DNA of 64,000 bases from Kingdonia uniflora (Eukaryota; Streptophyta; Magnoliopsida; Ranunculales; Circaeasteraceae). Below, in pieces: positions 22,285-34,076 of the stretch (position 1 is its first letter; the number at the start of each line of letters is the position of its first letter). Where the stretch lies: contig JACGCM010000630.1 in assembly GCA_014058105.1 (NCBI GenBank), positions 124,001-188,000 of the forward strand, read 5' to 3'. Under the pieces are notes generated by a model. The model saw only the letters and a list, made by a program, of their open reading frames with translations, had not been told where the DNA came from and searched no databases. The translations under genes were made by a program, and so were the position numbers.

Positions 22285-22684
22285 TCATTCAGTTTTACCA
22301 TTCAAAGAACCAGTATTTAAGTTCATCCCTAGCTTCATTTTGGGCAGAAGCACGTTAGTGGGATAGTCGAAGCTCTTCCATAGTACACGTTGTTTCCCAG
22401 TTCCATTAGAACTCACATCTGTCAACACAAAATTCCCCGAGTCTAGTAAAGTAGCAGTGATGTTACTAGTTCCAACAAACCTCTGTACTGACCTTCCTAT
22501 CGTCACCAGGCTTATGACACTCATAGCCGATAATGTAGCATGCTTGATTTCTCCACTGATTGAACAATTTCAAGAAAAATAACCGAGTATAGAGAATAGA
22601 AAATATAATCAAAACCATTGCAGTAACCATTGGAAAAATGTAAAATTCAGCTTTGCTGACTTGTATTAAAGGTTTTGAATGCAC
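22285..22684 (-). pseudogene. S-domain (B-lectin) and membrane-segment fragments
   Basis: 22524-22285 reads ITATLLDSGNFVLTDVSSNG followed by VLWKSFDYPTNVLLPKMKLG. This is the hallmark end of the B-lectin domain of S-domain receptor kinases (L.DSGN.VL … LWQSFD.PTDT.LP.MKLG). Just upstream on the same strand, 22684-22530, a hydrophobic run (FPMVTAMVLIIFSILYTRLF) could be a transmembrane segment, but in the family it belongs after the lectin and PAN domains. The order is therefore scrambled. There are no complete domains. Same strand as 21150-21461. Confidence 0.7.
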
Positions 22685-22927
22685 AGACTTGCCTTCAATG
22701 TGTTGAAATCTGGATCAAAATCCATTGAGGTGTTTGGATATTTTGATGAGCATTTGTAAATAGAATACATTGCCATCTTTTTGGAAAAATTTAACTTGGT
22801 AGCTATCTCGGGGGCTTGCTTAACATATATGTAACAATAACTTCATCTAATATTTAGGTAGACTAAGGTTTTACCATTGGGGACATTGATCATTGATTTT
22901 AAGGCGGGTATATCAACTATTAGAAAT

Positions 22928-23150
22928 TAATCTCCATCATGTCCAGAAGCTTCATCCAAATACTAGCAGAGTCAGGGCATCGGAAAAACAAGTATTCTTC
23001 ATCTTCAGTGTAAGGTCCACATAGCACACATTTACCAGATGAAATCTTTTACAATTTGTAAAGCATATCTTGAGTTTTAATGGATCTTTCACTAGCCATC
23101 CATGATAAGAGGCTATCTGATATAGCACCAGTAAACCAAATACAAATTTC
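22928..23150 (-). pseudogene. LINE-type zf-RVT fragment
   Basis: The minus strand reads SWMASERSIKTQDMLYK, then GKCVLCGPYTEDEEYLFFRC and PDSASIWMKLL. This is the zf-RVT zinc-binding domain found after the reverse transcriptase in plant non-LTR elements and domesticated relatives (C-x2-C … HLFF.CP.....W). One stop interrupts it after LYKL. No RT or endonuclease is nearby, so it is a fragment carried inside the Harbinger element. Confidence 0.7.
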
Positions 23151-23733
23151 GGTAGAAGAGTTAAGTATTATCTTGCAAGTATAATATTAAATGACCCTTG
23201 CCTAAAACCACAAAACACAGTTCTTGATCCTTAAAATATACAAGTTTTATTTATTATTATTTAAGATTCTGGAAATCTGTAAATGTCTCAGGCAATCCTG
23301 ATTTTCTCGAAACGAGATATCGTTAATATACCTTGTTATGTTTATAGGTGAAGTTTACAAACAAATTCACCTAAAATAGTATGGGGTTTTCAGGAAGACA
23401 ACCCATGAAAAACAAAACTACTAGTATTATGTCCTTGCATGTATTGACAATTATCAACCGTTGTTGTGCTTCAACACCAATGTACAACTACAACTCAAAG
23501 ATACACAAGAATTAGGTCTCTATAAGCTTATGTTAGCCTCCATTAAATTTGAACAGATGTAGGTTTTCTTTGTAGGGATCTCTTTTGTTTTCCTTGTAAA
23601 AATTAGGTCTCTATAATAACATAGTATGCCACATGTTTGTAATTTTTAATTTTAATAATTAGATAAATATATGTATATAATCCTAGATAATGGATATAGA
23701 TGTAGTTAATATAAATTTGATATCTTTTATAGG

Positions 23734-24668
23734 ATGGCCCCCAAAAAAAGCAAGGTGGATGAAGCGAAAACTACAGATAATGTTAATAAAAGCAAAATGA
23801 ATGAAACGATAACTCAAGAGAGGGCTAATTGGACGGATGCCCAAAGGAGGGTATTTCTTAATCTTTGCATTGATCAAGTTAACAAAAATCAAAGGAAAGG
23901 GTTGGGTCTAACAATTACAGCTTGGCATTTTATTACTGTTAACATGAAAAAACTAACGGGAAATGAGTACACCACAAGACAAGTGAAGAACTTATGGGAT
24001 AATTTGAAAATGAAGTATGGAGTATGGGTTAAACTCACGACAATTACTGTACATGGATATGACGAAGCGACTAGACAAATTAATTGGCCAGAAGAGAGAT
24101 GGGACGAGTACCTTAAGGCAAGTATAAAAACTAATTAATTTCATTTATTATCCTCTAAAGAAAATATTTAAGTAATCTTATTGGTTTTTTATTATCACAG
24201 ACTCACAAAAAAGCCAATGAATTCAAAACCAAACCATTGCAATGGGAAAAGGATATGAATTCCTTATTTGATGGGTTCACAACAACTGGTAGCAAAGCTT
24301 TGCCTCCGCATCAGGTTGGGATACCCCCTGAGTATGATAGATTTCCATCTGATAAAAATGAAGTAGGACTTGATCAAGATGACGAAGTTGAACCACATAA
24401 TCCAGTCAGAGGATCTCATACAATAAATCTCGATAGTGGCACTGAGACTATACCATGTCAAAAACGTCAAAAGAAAGAAAAGAAAATGGACGCAAAAGAA
24501 GAATTAGATTATATTCTTAATGCATATACAAGGACTAATGAAGAAAAACCTACTGTTACAGAATGCATCGCAAAGCTAGACAATATGAGAAAATTATCCA
24601 AAAAAAATCATTTATATGTCACTGCTTTTAACGCTTTCTGCAAGAAGAGAGAATATTGGGAAGTTTAG
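23734..24668 (+). CDS. Harbinger ORF1: Myb/SANT-like DNA-binding protein
   Basis: The partner protein that PIF/Harbinger transposases need for DNA binding and nuclear import. Exon 1 is 23734-24117 and exon 2 is 24201-24668, giving 283 residues. The trihelix Myb/SANT-like domain is at about residues 30-130: WTDAQRRVFLNLCIDQVNK, ITAWHFITVNM, TRQVKNLWDNLKMKYGVW, then the WPEERWDEYL end. The downstream half is acidic, with a basic patch KKRQKKEKK-like near residue 200. The intron appears to use a GC donor (GCAAGT) with a CACAG acceptor; with GT the frame would not continue into TH.KANEFKTKPLQW. A lysine-rich N-terminus supports the first Met. The frame is intact. Upstream sequence within the transposon would be its promoter. 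Confidence 0.8.
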
Positions 24669-24900
24669 ATGGGTATCAATAACGATGAGGTGTTGATTGC
24701 TTGGTTAACAAAAATTAATTAGTTTTAATTTGTAGCGATTTTTTATAGTTTTGTTATTAGATTTATGTTTGGACTCCTTTGATAGTTTTGCCAGTCAACT
24801 TATGTTGGATCTACGTTTAATATTATTTTAATAAATGATGACTTTCTTTTGATTTGTATTTTCCTTATATATTTAAATTGCTTAATATTTTATTGATAAA

Positions 24901-26264
24901 TTGTATGTTTCAAACAGGATCAATGACGCCAGAACAAAAGAAAAATATTTTAAAGGTTATTCTCTTCATGCGTGTATTAAAATATTACGCAAGTTTCAAA
25001 TCACTAGAGAACTTGAAAATACATCATATCTTTCAGGGGTTGCTTATGCCCAAGAGCTTTTAAATGGACCATCTACAGTATGCTATAAGATGTTGAGGAT
25101 GAAGAAGAATGTATTTATCAGATTATGCACACATTTCCATGAAAGGGGATGGCTCAAAAATAGTAAACATTTATTGGTTCAAGAAAAGATGGCTATCTTT
25201 ATGATGACTATTGGTCATAATTGTGATTTAAGGTTGATACAAAATCGATTCCAACACCCTCTTCATACAATCCATAAGTACTTTCACGAGGTCTTATATG
25301 TCATGTGTCAATTTGTTAAAGAGGTTATCGTGACTTCTTCATTTGATAATAATGATGGAGAAATTCGGAGTCATCGAAGTCTAAGGTAAAAGTTTAAGGT
25401 ATAATTACAAATTTTATTTTTTTGGTTTTATATATTTTTTATCAGTTAGTAACATAATCATTTATTCTAAAGGGTGCGGTCGGTGCTATTGACGGGACTC
25501 TTATCAGTGCATATATTCCATCAAGGAAACTAGCAACATTTAGGAGACGAGGAAGAGAAGAGTGTTATCAAAATGTAATGGTTGTATGTGACTTTGATAT
25601 GATATTTATATATGTCATAGCTGGGTGGGAAGGAGTGGCACACGACTCAAAAGTTCTTCTGGAGACTGTACTTGATCCAACAAAAAAATTCCCGATGCCC
25701 CCTCCTGGTATACTTTTTTTCCACTGAAGTTTATGCATTATTATTGTGTAAACTGATATTTTTTCAATTATAGTTGATAATGTTTAAATAATATTTGCAG
25801 AGCAATATTATTTGGTAGATGCTGCTTATACACATACACGTGGTTTTATGGCACCGTTCAAGAATATCATATATTGGTTACCTGATTTTCAAAACGGCGG
25901 GAATGTTGTGGGAAAGGAAGAAAAGTTTAACCATATTCGTGCAAAGTTGAGAAATGTTATCGAACGAGCTTTTGGTGTGTTGAAGGCGCGTTTTCCAATT
26001 TTGAAAAGAAAGCCACCATATACATTCTCAGCTCAAAGAAATATCGTTATTACTTGTATGGCGGTGCATAACTATCTCAAAAAAACTTTTATGGATGATG
26101 CGTTTTTTGAACTATACGATAATAATAATGTCAATGAGGCACCTCCTACTCAAATGAATAACGATGTACTACATGTTGAGAGTGTATTTAGAGATTATGA
26201 ACAAGCCTACATGTGGACCTTGCGAGAGGAGATTGCAAACAGGATTAGTCAAGTACAAATTTAA
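24901..26264 (+). pseudogene. PIF/Harbinger DDE transposase, broken
   Basis: Exons by homology: 24901-25398, 25473-25707 and 25801-26264, about 398 codons. The family catalytic residues are present: Asp in GAIDGT (about 25490), Asp in GWEGVAHDSKVL (about 25645) and Glu in VIERAFGVLKARF (about 25965). The N-terminal region YLSGVAYAQELLNG and CYKMLRMKKNVFIRLC is typical. Exon 1 carries an in-frame TAA at 25387-25389, twelve bases before its donor. The first segment seems to lie in another frame, from an ATG at 24923 (MTPEQKKNILKVILF), implying a frameshift near 25010. Both suggest loss of function. Introns have GT-AG ends. It follows ORF1 on the same strand by about 230 bases. Confidence 0.85.
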
Positions 26265-26825
26265 GTTTTTTTAAATTAGATAGAAGGCAAAAAAAATTGG
26301 TTTGAAGATTATTTTAATGGATACAATTTTAATTAACAGATGCTGGAAAAAATTTACTTGAATTTAAATGCAATTATGGAAATGCATGTTCTTCAAAAAA
26401 TAAATAACGGGATAATTTTGACAATTTTCATATATTTAAGACTTCAGATTCAACAATAAAACAAATGGATTTTTTTATATTTCAGCTTCAACATTCAGAC
26501 GCTAGATTCAAAAATCAGAATAAGTAATCAGAAATCAGAATATGTAATCAAAAATCAGAATAAGTAACCAGAATCAGAAAAAAACAAAAAAAACAAAAAA
26601 AAAAACAAACAACCCCTAAGTATGAAAGGGCTGGGCTAAGGGCTGCAAACATTAAACCCTTACCCTACCCTACCAGTTGCAAGAGATGAGTCAGCCCTAG
26701 CCCTTAGATATTCAAAGTAAGGTTTTAAAGGAATCAAGCCCTAATTTGCCTAATTTGTAAGGGTTGGGTTGGGCTGGGTTGGGCCGGGCCGGGCCAAGGG
26801 TTGTTTTTGCAAGCCTACATTAAAG

Positions 26826-27130
26826 TAGTATAGATAATTAAATTGTAATTATTATTATTACTAGTAATCCAAATAGTGAAAAGGCTAAATACGGCATGCT
26901 TTATTAGAGTTGTAGTACTGAAGGCAGGCTTCCTTAGTGTTATAGTATCGACGATACATAACATATGGTCAAATAACGAGTGCAGTTCTGGAGAACCACG
27001 CGTTCAATGTAGTATTAAAAATATAATCAAAAATCTTTTATTATAATCTGAAATAAGAAAAATTCTACGCGTGACATTATTGACCATAAATTTTTTCTAG
27101 TAAATAAAAGATGTCATCAAAATTAACTTC
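26826..27130. other. Spacer between transposons
   Basis: AT-rich sequence between the hAT-like target duplication and the copia LTR; nothing recognised. Confidence 0.4.
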
Positions 27131-27384
27131 AGTTAGGAGTTGGGTCCAGCCCAAGCTGGGAACTCAACTAGGTTGGGGTATCCTACTGAACTCCTAACAA
27201 GCCCATAAGCCTATAGAGTTTATGGGGAGAGTTTAAGTAGATATATATAATCTCATATTTGGGTTATCCTTTTTGTAATAATGTTGTTATACAAAGAGAT
27301 ATTATTTAATAAAGATATCCCAACTCTTCTCTCATATTATTGCTTGTGATTAGCCCATAGAGTAATATCAATTATTATTCAACA
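27131..27384 (+). repeat. 5' LTR of copia element
   Basis: Begins AGTTAGGAG (T to A at the first base) and ends ATTCAACA. It contains the shared CTCATATTTG(G/A)GTTATCCTTT block and the AATAAAGATAT block that may serve polyadenylation. The following bases do not give a clean primer site. Confidence 0.85.
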
Positions 27385-30300
27385 CAATATCAACACGCAG
27401 AGTTAGTAGATCAGAAGAGAGAAATAACTCTGCAAATGAACATTTTTCTTAGATTTTTTGTGTTGCGGATATGTATTTTTTACCTATTTCAAAATTTCAA
27501 TCTATTAATTATTTCTTCTATGATATATGATATCTAAACATGAATAGTATGATTAATACATTTTTTTCGGATTAAAAGGCTATTTTTAGTGATTTTTAAC
27601 CCTTGATAAAGGGCTATTTTCAAACTAAAATAGCGATCGCTCTAGAAATCAGATTAACGCACAATCAATTTTGTTACATAGTCTATTCTACAACGATCAT
27701 ATCATTATATGGCACGTCTCAGGAAGATGTCCCAGTCACCAAGAAATTGGCGCTGAAACTGGGCAGTCAACGGCCAAAAAATGGCATTTTGAGATCATGC
27801 TGACGTCAGCTAGGTTATTATTTACATTTTCAATTTTTTTTAAAATTATTTAATACCTATTTATTACGTCATCAGCCATAATCCATTACTGACACAGCAG
27901 TGATACGTGTTAAGGACACGTGGCATGCTGGCATGCTAGTGACACGTGTCAAGGACACGTAGCATGCCACGTGCCATAAAGTGGCAAGCCATGAGGCATG
28001 CCATGTGACACACACAGTGGCATGACATGGGTATAACATGTGGCAGTCAAGTATTGTGCCACATGGCAACACTGTTCACGTGTCACGTAGCAGCACAGAA
28101 TTGTATCACGTGGTAAACATTTTGGGGCAATACGTGACAGTACAGATTTTTGGCACGTGTCAGGTGGTTTGACCGGGGTCAAACTGATCCAGACCGGTCA
28201 ACCCGGCCCAGGCCTTGACCCAGACCAAATAGAGCGGTTTATACATTAAATTGGCTCTATAGAGCTCAATTTTTTGTCAATTTGAGTCAATTTTTTTAAT
28301 AAAAAATTCCAATTCACTGGACCTACCCTATGGGGGACTCATTTTTAATATTTTATGAAAAATATTTTTTAAATTTTTTTGGGAATCGGTGTTTTGTATA
28401 AGAAAACGGACTCACTTATATGTGATATAAGTACATGAATTAATACCTATTTAAGTATCTTATGATAGCTAATAAGATATTAATGGTATGTTCCTAGGAT
28501 ACTAATAATTATGATCAGGGATCACAGATAATATACGAAACCAAGACTAATTTAGAATACGACTAAGAGTCATACCTAAATCACAGTTAATTGTCAAGGA
28601 CAAATAATTAGAGCTCAATTGAGAATTGACTTAGACATATTTCTAAAAACTTGGTGTCTGAGGAACTAATTTTACGTATCTATGTATAATTAGATGTTAC
28701 ATGATAATATTTAGAGGTATATAGGCGTTGATAGCAACATATAGTACCCTAAAATGTTAGTTCAAAGACAGGCATAATCTACCTATCTTGTGAATCCAAC
28801 AGACTTTAGGGTGGGACCACTTGTTAACTAAATATCTAATACCCCTTATATTCATAGAAAATAAGGTTATTTGGCTAAAATATACCAACCTTATAGAACT
28901 TTAGGTATTATAACACTCTGATTGTTAGAATAAGGATCCCAACAACTAGTAATTTTGAATAGTTATCTTGGCTAAGATTGTTAAAATGCACTTTAAGGTT
29001 AATATTACCATTTTACAAGGTAAAATTGGGATTTGACGCTTAATAGGATCTCATGAATATAAAGCCATGAGCATTGTTCATTTGCAAGTAATGATTGGGA
29101 ATCATGTACTTCATGGCGCTATATACTATAAACCAAAAGTAATTATTAGAAATCATGTACTTTAAATAGGATTTCATGAGTAATAGGATATGAACAAGGT
29201 TCACCTATAAGTAATGATTGGGAATCATTGACTTGAATACTATGAATTACTTTTATACACATAATGTTTATTAAGTACTACTATTAGTATTAATGATCTA
29301 CATGCATAATAGATGTTGGCAACACTCAGAACATTAAATACCTCCCATACTATAATTTCCTTTTTAGGTATTAATAAACTTGACCTCTATGGATACTAAA
29401 ATCCATCAGCTATTACAGAATCTGGAAAATACTATTATTGAGAACAATGAGTCCATAAATAATAAAGTAAGAGCTTTGTTTATACCCTCGCCTCCATATT
29501 CAGGGAGACCTAATAATGGACTACCCTTTACTATTGTAGTATTATATGTTTACGGTAAAAAAAAATAACAATACATCTCCACTATAATCTCACATAGAGA
29601 AATATAGAGATATTGGGAATATTCTATTAAATTTTCTACGATTCAAATATTGTACTTTCGAGGCAACATTTGATAGTTCACTGTACACACAAACCTAATT
29701 CAATTTTTCCTCATCTCTAAGCAAAACAATGAGCTACTGGTTAGGAATCTCAAGCATATGCCTACTAGGAGTAAGCATGATATAGAGCAGCACAATATTG
29801 GGTTAAGTAAAAGGTAAAGTTATAGACAAGGTTGCAACCGTAGATAGACGAGGGGTGGTAACAACGGCAGGATTAAAATTTCAGCCATTAGTAACCTAAG
29901 ATAAGGAGAACAAGAAGTTATCTAATTGACCAAAATAGAATAGGAAGAATTTATAAATGGATACAATATAGGCGGGCACAAGAATCTCGTAATGAACTCT
30001 CGTACCCAGACTTATCACGTGATCACAGCTAGTACAGACCTCGCCACGGTGGCATCTGTGGCCATAGATTTCTACCATGATACCAATACAGCTTTGGATC
30101 AAGTTTTAATAATGAACAGTAGTAAATTCTCAATAGATTAATGATGTCACCTAAAGAGCATTGTCAAGTAGTAACTTTACTTGTTGCATAGTAGTAGTTT
30201 TGTTTTATTAGTTTTATTATTGAATGAGTTAGGAACTCTTCAGTGTTTAGTTTAATAGAATGCTCGTGACATGCACTGGTTTGGTATTCCATCTATGAGA

Positions 30301-32312
30301 TTGTTCTTTGATTTTCTTTTGTAAATTTATTGCCTGGGAAGTAGTTAAATTCCATGAATGATAGTTGATCTACTATATACAACCTGCCTATGGATCTATC
30401 TGCTCATTGAGCATGTTCGATAATCGGATGAGTGGCGACATATGCCTAAGAGACATTAGTATCACACACTCAATCCTTTTAAGATATAAACATATTTCTT
30501 GTCTCTAACCTTGTGCATCGGGGATGTCACGAATATTATTGGCACGACCAACATGATAAAACGCACTAATTATGTTACGCTATTACTCTCTAATGGTACA
30601 ATACGGGGTATCTAGTCTACTTATACACTAGTAAATCTAACCGAATTATACTGAGTTTAGGGAGATACATGATAGTTCTTATCACGTAATGACTATCGAA
30701 AAAAATGACAGACATGGTTATGTACATTCCCTTCATGTCTAAAGGTTAAAGCACGTTATTGGAACAGTTTCCAATACACTCCTCTGGGCGAGGATTGTAA
30801 AGAGAATTATCAAGATTACATCTCAATTTTTGTTAAAAGGAGAGAAGATCTAGAGAAGGTACGTATAATGATTGTTTTTAAGGAAAGTCTATTATTTCAT
30901 CTTAGTATGACCAAGGTAAAGTGGGATCTCCAACCTTTGCTTCAAACGCATCCATGGAGACACATGTGGACCTATCCATCCATATAGTGGCCTACTTGAG
31001 TATTTATGGTCATAATAGATACATCTTGGAGATGGTCTTATGTTTACCTATTATTAAAATCTAGGAATGCAACATTAGTACAAATTTTCACTTAGATCAT
31101 TCAATTGTCGGCTCAGTTCCTGGATTAACCGATCAAAGTCGATCGATGCGACTTGACGGGGGCTTAGGCATTGGACTCACAGTCTTTTGATGATTATTTT
31201 ACCATTAAATGGGATAGATGATTAAGCATCGTGAGTGCCCCATACCATGCCCAACTCGGGTTTAGTGGAAAACCTAATCAAGCGATTTAGGATAATTGTT
31301 AGGCCATTGTTATTACGATTATAACTTCTGGCTAGTGTGGGATATGCATTCTAGCTCTCACAGTACTAGCCGGGTTCGTCCCATAGAAATCATCAAAAAA
31401 ATTCCTAAAAGCGGCTAGTAACTGGGTCGGAACCCGGTGTCGCCCATCAACAAACATTTGGATATTTCGTACTGGTGCCAATCGTACCACCACAATGTAT
31501 GAAGATGGGACACTCAACGTCGGCTTGGTATTATGTGGATTATAATTCACATTTATCACTTGATATTTGAAACTCTACTGGCGACGTATATACTACAGGG
31601 CAAATAATTATAAATTTGATGAGACGATATTCCCAGCATTGGGAGAGAGATATGACAGTCAATGTTGAGGATGTTTCCAAGAGGTCTTAGAAAACACCAT
31701 CGTTGTCTCATCTAGATCTCTATACATAAGTTAACTGACAATAAGGTTCAGCGGATTAGAAACTTTTAATAGGTTGCAATTGAATTGCTAGACACATTCA
31801 TAAGCACTATTGAAGTACCGTAAATGTACGTACCTGCAAGTAATATACCTACACAGCTAAACATTATGGGAGAATTAGTACTGCAAATGAATCTGAGGCT
31901 CGTGCTTAGTGCAGAGCACCGTTAGAAGAAAGTATTTTAAGCTGAGGAGATGCAGAGTATAGGACACATATGACTAATGGTGTAGTTGGTTCATCAAGAA
32001 TATAACCACCCATCGACGAGGCAATAGTAGCTACATGACCAGCTGAAGTATTACGAGACTAGCCCGGGGAGGCACATACTTATGATAATAAGGAGATTTC
32101 AATCTATTAAAAGTCTGTAATAAGTACAACGTAGGATCGTTTAGTAGACATTTGTCGATAAGGTATTCATATTCGTTGCTCTGCTCGCCATCAAGAATGA
32201 GGATTTAGAACCACTTATTGTAAATGACTGTGCATTATTGTATATTAGCTAAAGTGGGTGTCTGGAATCCAAACAGAGCTCAGCTTGCTAGTATAATGCG
32301 AAGTGATACCAT
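27385..32312 (+). other. Copia leader, decayed gag and integrase region
   Basis: No domain could be read with confidence. The first 0.8 kb holds the CACGTG cluster (27917-28159). The rest, about 28200-32300, is AT-rich with many stops on both strands. By position in the family it should derive from gag, protease and integrase. Short frames such as 27872-28182, 29896-30102 and 31332-31559 on the minus strand are not supported as genes. Confidence 0.45.
27917..28159. repeat. Cluster of CACGTG (G-box) palindromes
   Basis: Six CACGTG hexamers occur in about 245 bases, among them 27917-27922, 27943-27948, 27968-27973 and 28154-28159. They sit among related ACGTGTCA, GTGGCA and GGCATGC phrases. 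Chance would give about one per 4 kb. CACGTG is the plant G-box bound by bZIP and bHLH factors; any regulatory role here is inference. It may instead be a diverged tandem repeat. Confidence 0.7.
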
Positions 32313-33785
32313 AAAGCCTGTCGGTTATAAATGGGAATGGTACAAAAATATGATTAACTCGGAGAGATAATTTGGTCAAGGCAAGACTAATTGCCTAGAA
32401 TTCTTTTAAGAAATCTGGTATCGATTGTAATGTAACCTAATACCAGGTTATGGATTCAATAAAGTTTTGGTACTGATCAGTTTGTCAAGTTGTCAAGGAT
32501 AAGCTAGACATGTATTTGATATAAATACCACGTATCAATATAGGAAACTAGATACGAATATCTATATGAAGCCATTTGGGGAGGTATAAGCTTCTTGAAG
32601 CAATTAAGCCTGACACACGAGGTGTGTACATAATAAAACTGGAAAAGTTATTATTAACTTGAAGCAATCAGGGCCCATGTGGCATAGTAAGTTTTGACTG
32701 AGTATTTGAAGGTCAGGGACTTTGTAAATATCTTTATTTGTCCATGCATTCCTATTTATAACGCAGAAATTAGCTTCAGTGTCATCATAGCAGTGTACTA
32801 AATGATTTGGATATCATTAGAACTCCGGGGGAGATCGCGAGAGCTACCGAATACCTTGGGAAGGAATTCAAAATAAAAGACCTTGGAAAATCAAGTAGTA
32901 TCTCAATTTGTAGATCAAACATCTTGGCAGTGGCATACTCGTACACCAAGCAATATATATCAGAAGAGTTATCTAATACTTCGGTATGGATGTAGTACAC
33001 GGTGCTAAGTTATTTATCGTGCGTCCATCACTTGGGTGTGGATAATGACATTTTTTACTATCCTAATTGAGAAAGAAACTCCTAGGGCCGTGATGTCATA
33101 GCTAGGAGGTATTTTACTATAAGTAGCTGGGTATACTAGACCCAATGACTCATTCACAGTGAACTATTTGGCTTGCCATTATTTTGTTTGTACCCAAAGG
33201 CACTGGATTGAGATCAGACACATTCTGAGGTATCTGATCGGTATGAAAGACTGGGATCTATTCTACTTGAAATGGTAAATATTAAATTATAGGGTACGCC
33301 GATACAGAATACTTGTCAGACCCACATAGAGGCTACTATCAAATGGATTATGTATTTATGTACAAGGATACATAAAGAGTCTTGTAGATCGATGAAGCAG
33401 ACGATGGTAGCTACATCCTCGAACCACGAGAAGATTCTTACACTTCATGAAGCTGACAGAGAATGATGGTTGCGCTCCAAGATATATCATATTAACTGAA
33501 GATTGTGGCATGTTCTATCCAAGATAAAGCATCAACTGTGTATGAAGACAACTCAGATTGCATCATTCAAGTCAATGGAAATTTTATCAATGGCGACAGA
33601 ACGAAGCACATTTCACATAAGCCATTCCATACTTACGAATTACAAAAGGTGAATGAGATTGGCATTATTCAAGATATTTCAGAAAATAACTTTATAAACC
33701 AATTCACGAAGATTCTTGCATCACTTATGTTCAAGCAGCTGGTACACGGAATCGGCAAGCAGAAGCTTTATTTATCAATATCTCA
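32313..33785 (+). pseudogene. Ty1/copia reverse transcriptase and RNase H relic
   Basis: Read across frameshifts and stops, the plus strand shows KPVGYKW (32313, RT start), a decayed KL..LYGLKQS..MW region near 32630-32680, and NDLDIIRTPGEIARATEYLG (32800-32860; family YVDDLNIIGT…). Then come FKIKDLGK, a decayed middle with ATSSN-like and LHEA-like phrases near 33405-33450, and the RNase H end YEDNSDCIIQVNGNFINGDR then TKHISHKPF and KQLVHGIG (33540-33760). The catalytic YVDD is lost (only the second Asp position is matched) and the RT is not intact. The order of motifs identifies copia rather than gypsy. Confidence 0.8.
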
Positions 33786-34076
33786 AGGAGATACATCTCA
33801 AGGAGATAGATCTCGGGGGAGATTGACATTAGGGGAAGTAGTCCTAACCTGGCGTGAACACATGCGTGTTGTACTCTTTTTCCTTATATGACAGTTTTTA
33901 TCCTAGGCGGTTTTATTGACTAGAGGTTTTTGATGAGGTAACCCATACGCGTCTACAATCCATACGGGGCATAGGATTGTACTCTTTCCTTGTACAGCTT
34001 TTTGCCTAATGTGATTTTGCTAGGCAGAGGTTTTGATGAGGCAAGTCGTCCTGGTATAGAACACCCCAAGGGAGAG

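Larger units (their letters stand above)
20287..26616 (+). mobile_element. PIF/Harbinger transposon carrying gene fragments
   Basis: Terminal inverted repeats GGGGTTGTTTGTTTTTT (left, 20287) and its complement ending at 26616. Perfect 3-bp target duplications TAA lie at 20284-20286 and 26617-26619. TAA/TTA targets and GGG..TGTTTG ends are diagnostic of PIF/Harbinger. Its two family genes are both on the plus strand in the right half: a Myb/SANT protein gene (23734-24668) and a DDE transposase (24901-26264). The left half, 21150-23150, holds pieces of an S-domain receptor kinase, a BRI1-like kinase and a LINE zf-RVT domain. At 6.3 kb it is larger than usual. It was probably mobile once but its transposase is now broken. 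Confidence 0.87.
19871..26817. mobile_element. hAT-like MITE split by a Harbinger element
   Basis: The outer element is 19871-20286 plus 26620-26817, about 614 bp when rejoined. It is rich in GGGC/GCCC runs. The left end TAGGGGTGTGAAA and the right end (read inward, TAGGCTTGCAAAAA) are imperfect inverted repeats. The flanking 8-mers CGGTAAAG (19863-19870) and CATTAAAG (26818-26825) agree at 6 of 8 places. An 8-bp duplication suggests the hAT superfamily. There is no coding capacity. Confidence 0.55.

Noticed and set aside
27872..28182. Cys/His-rich minus-strand frames
   Set aside because: The Cys and His codons arise from repeated GTGGCA/CACGTG phrases; two frames overlap and neither resembles a protein family.
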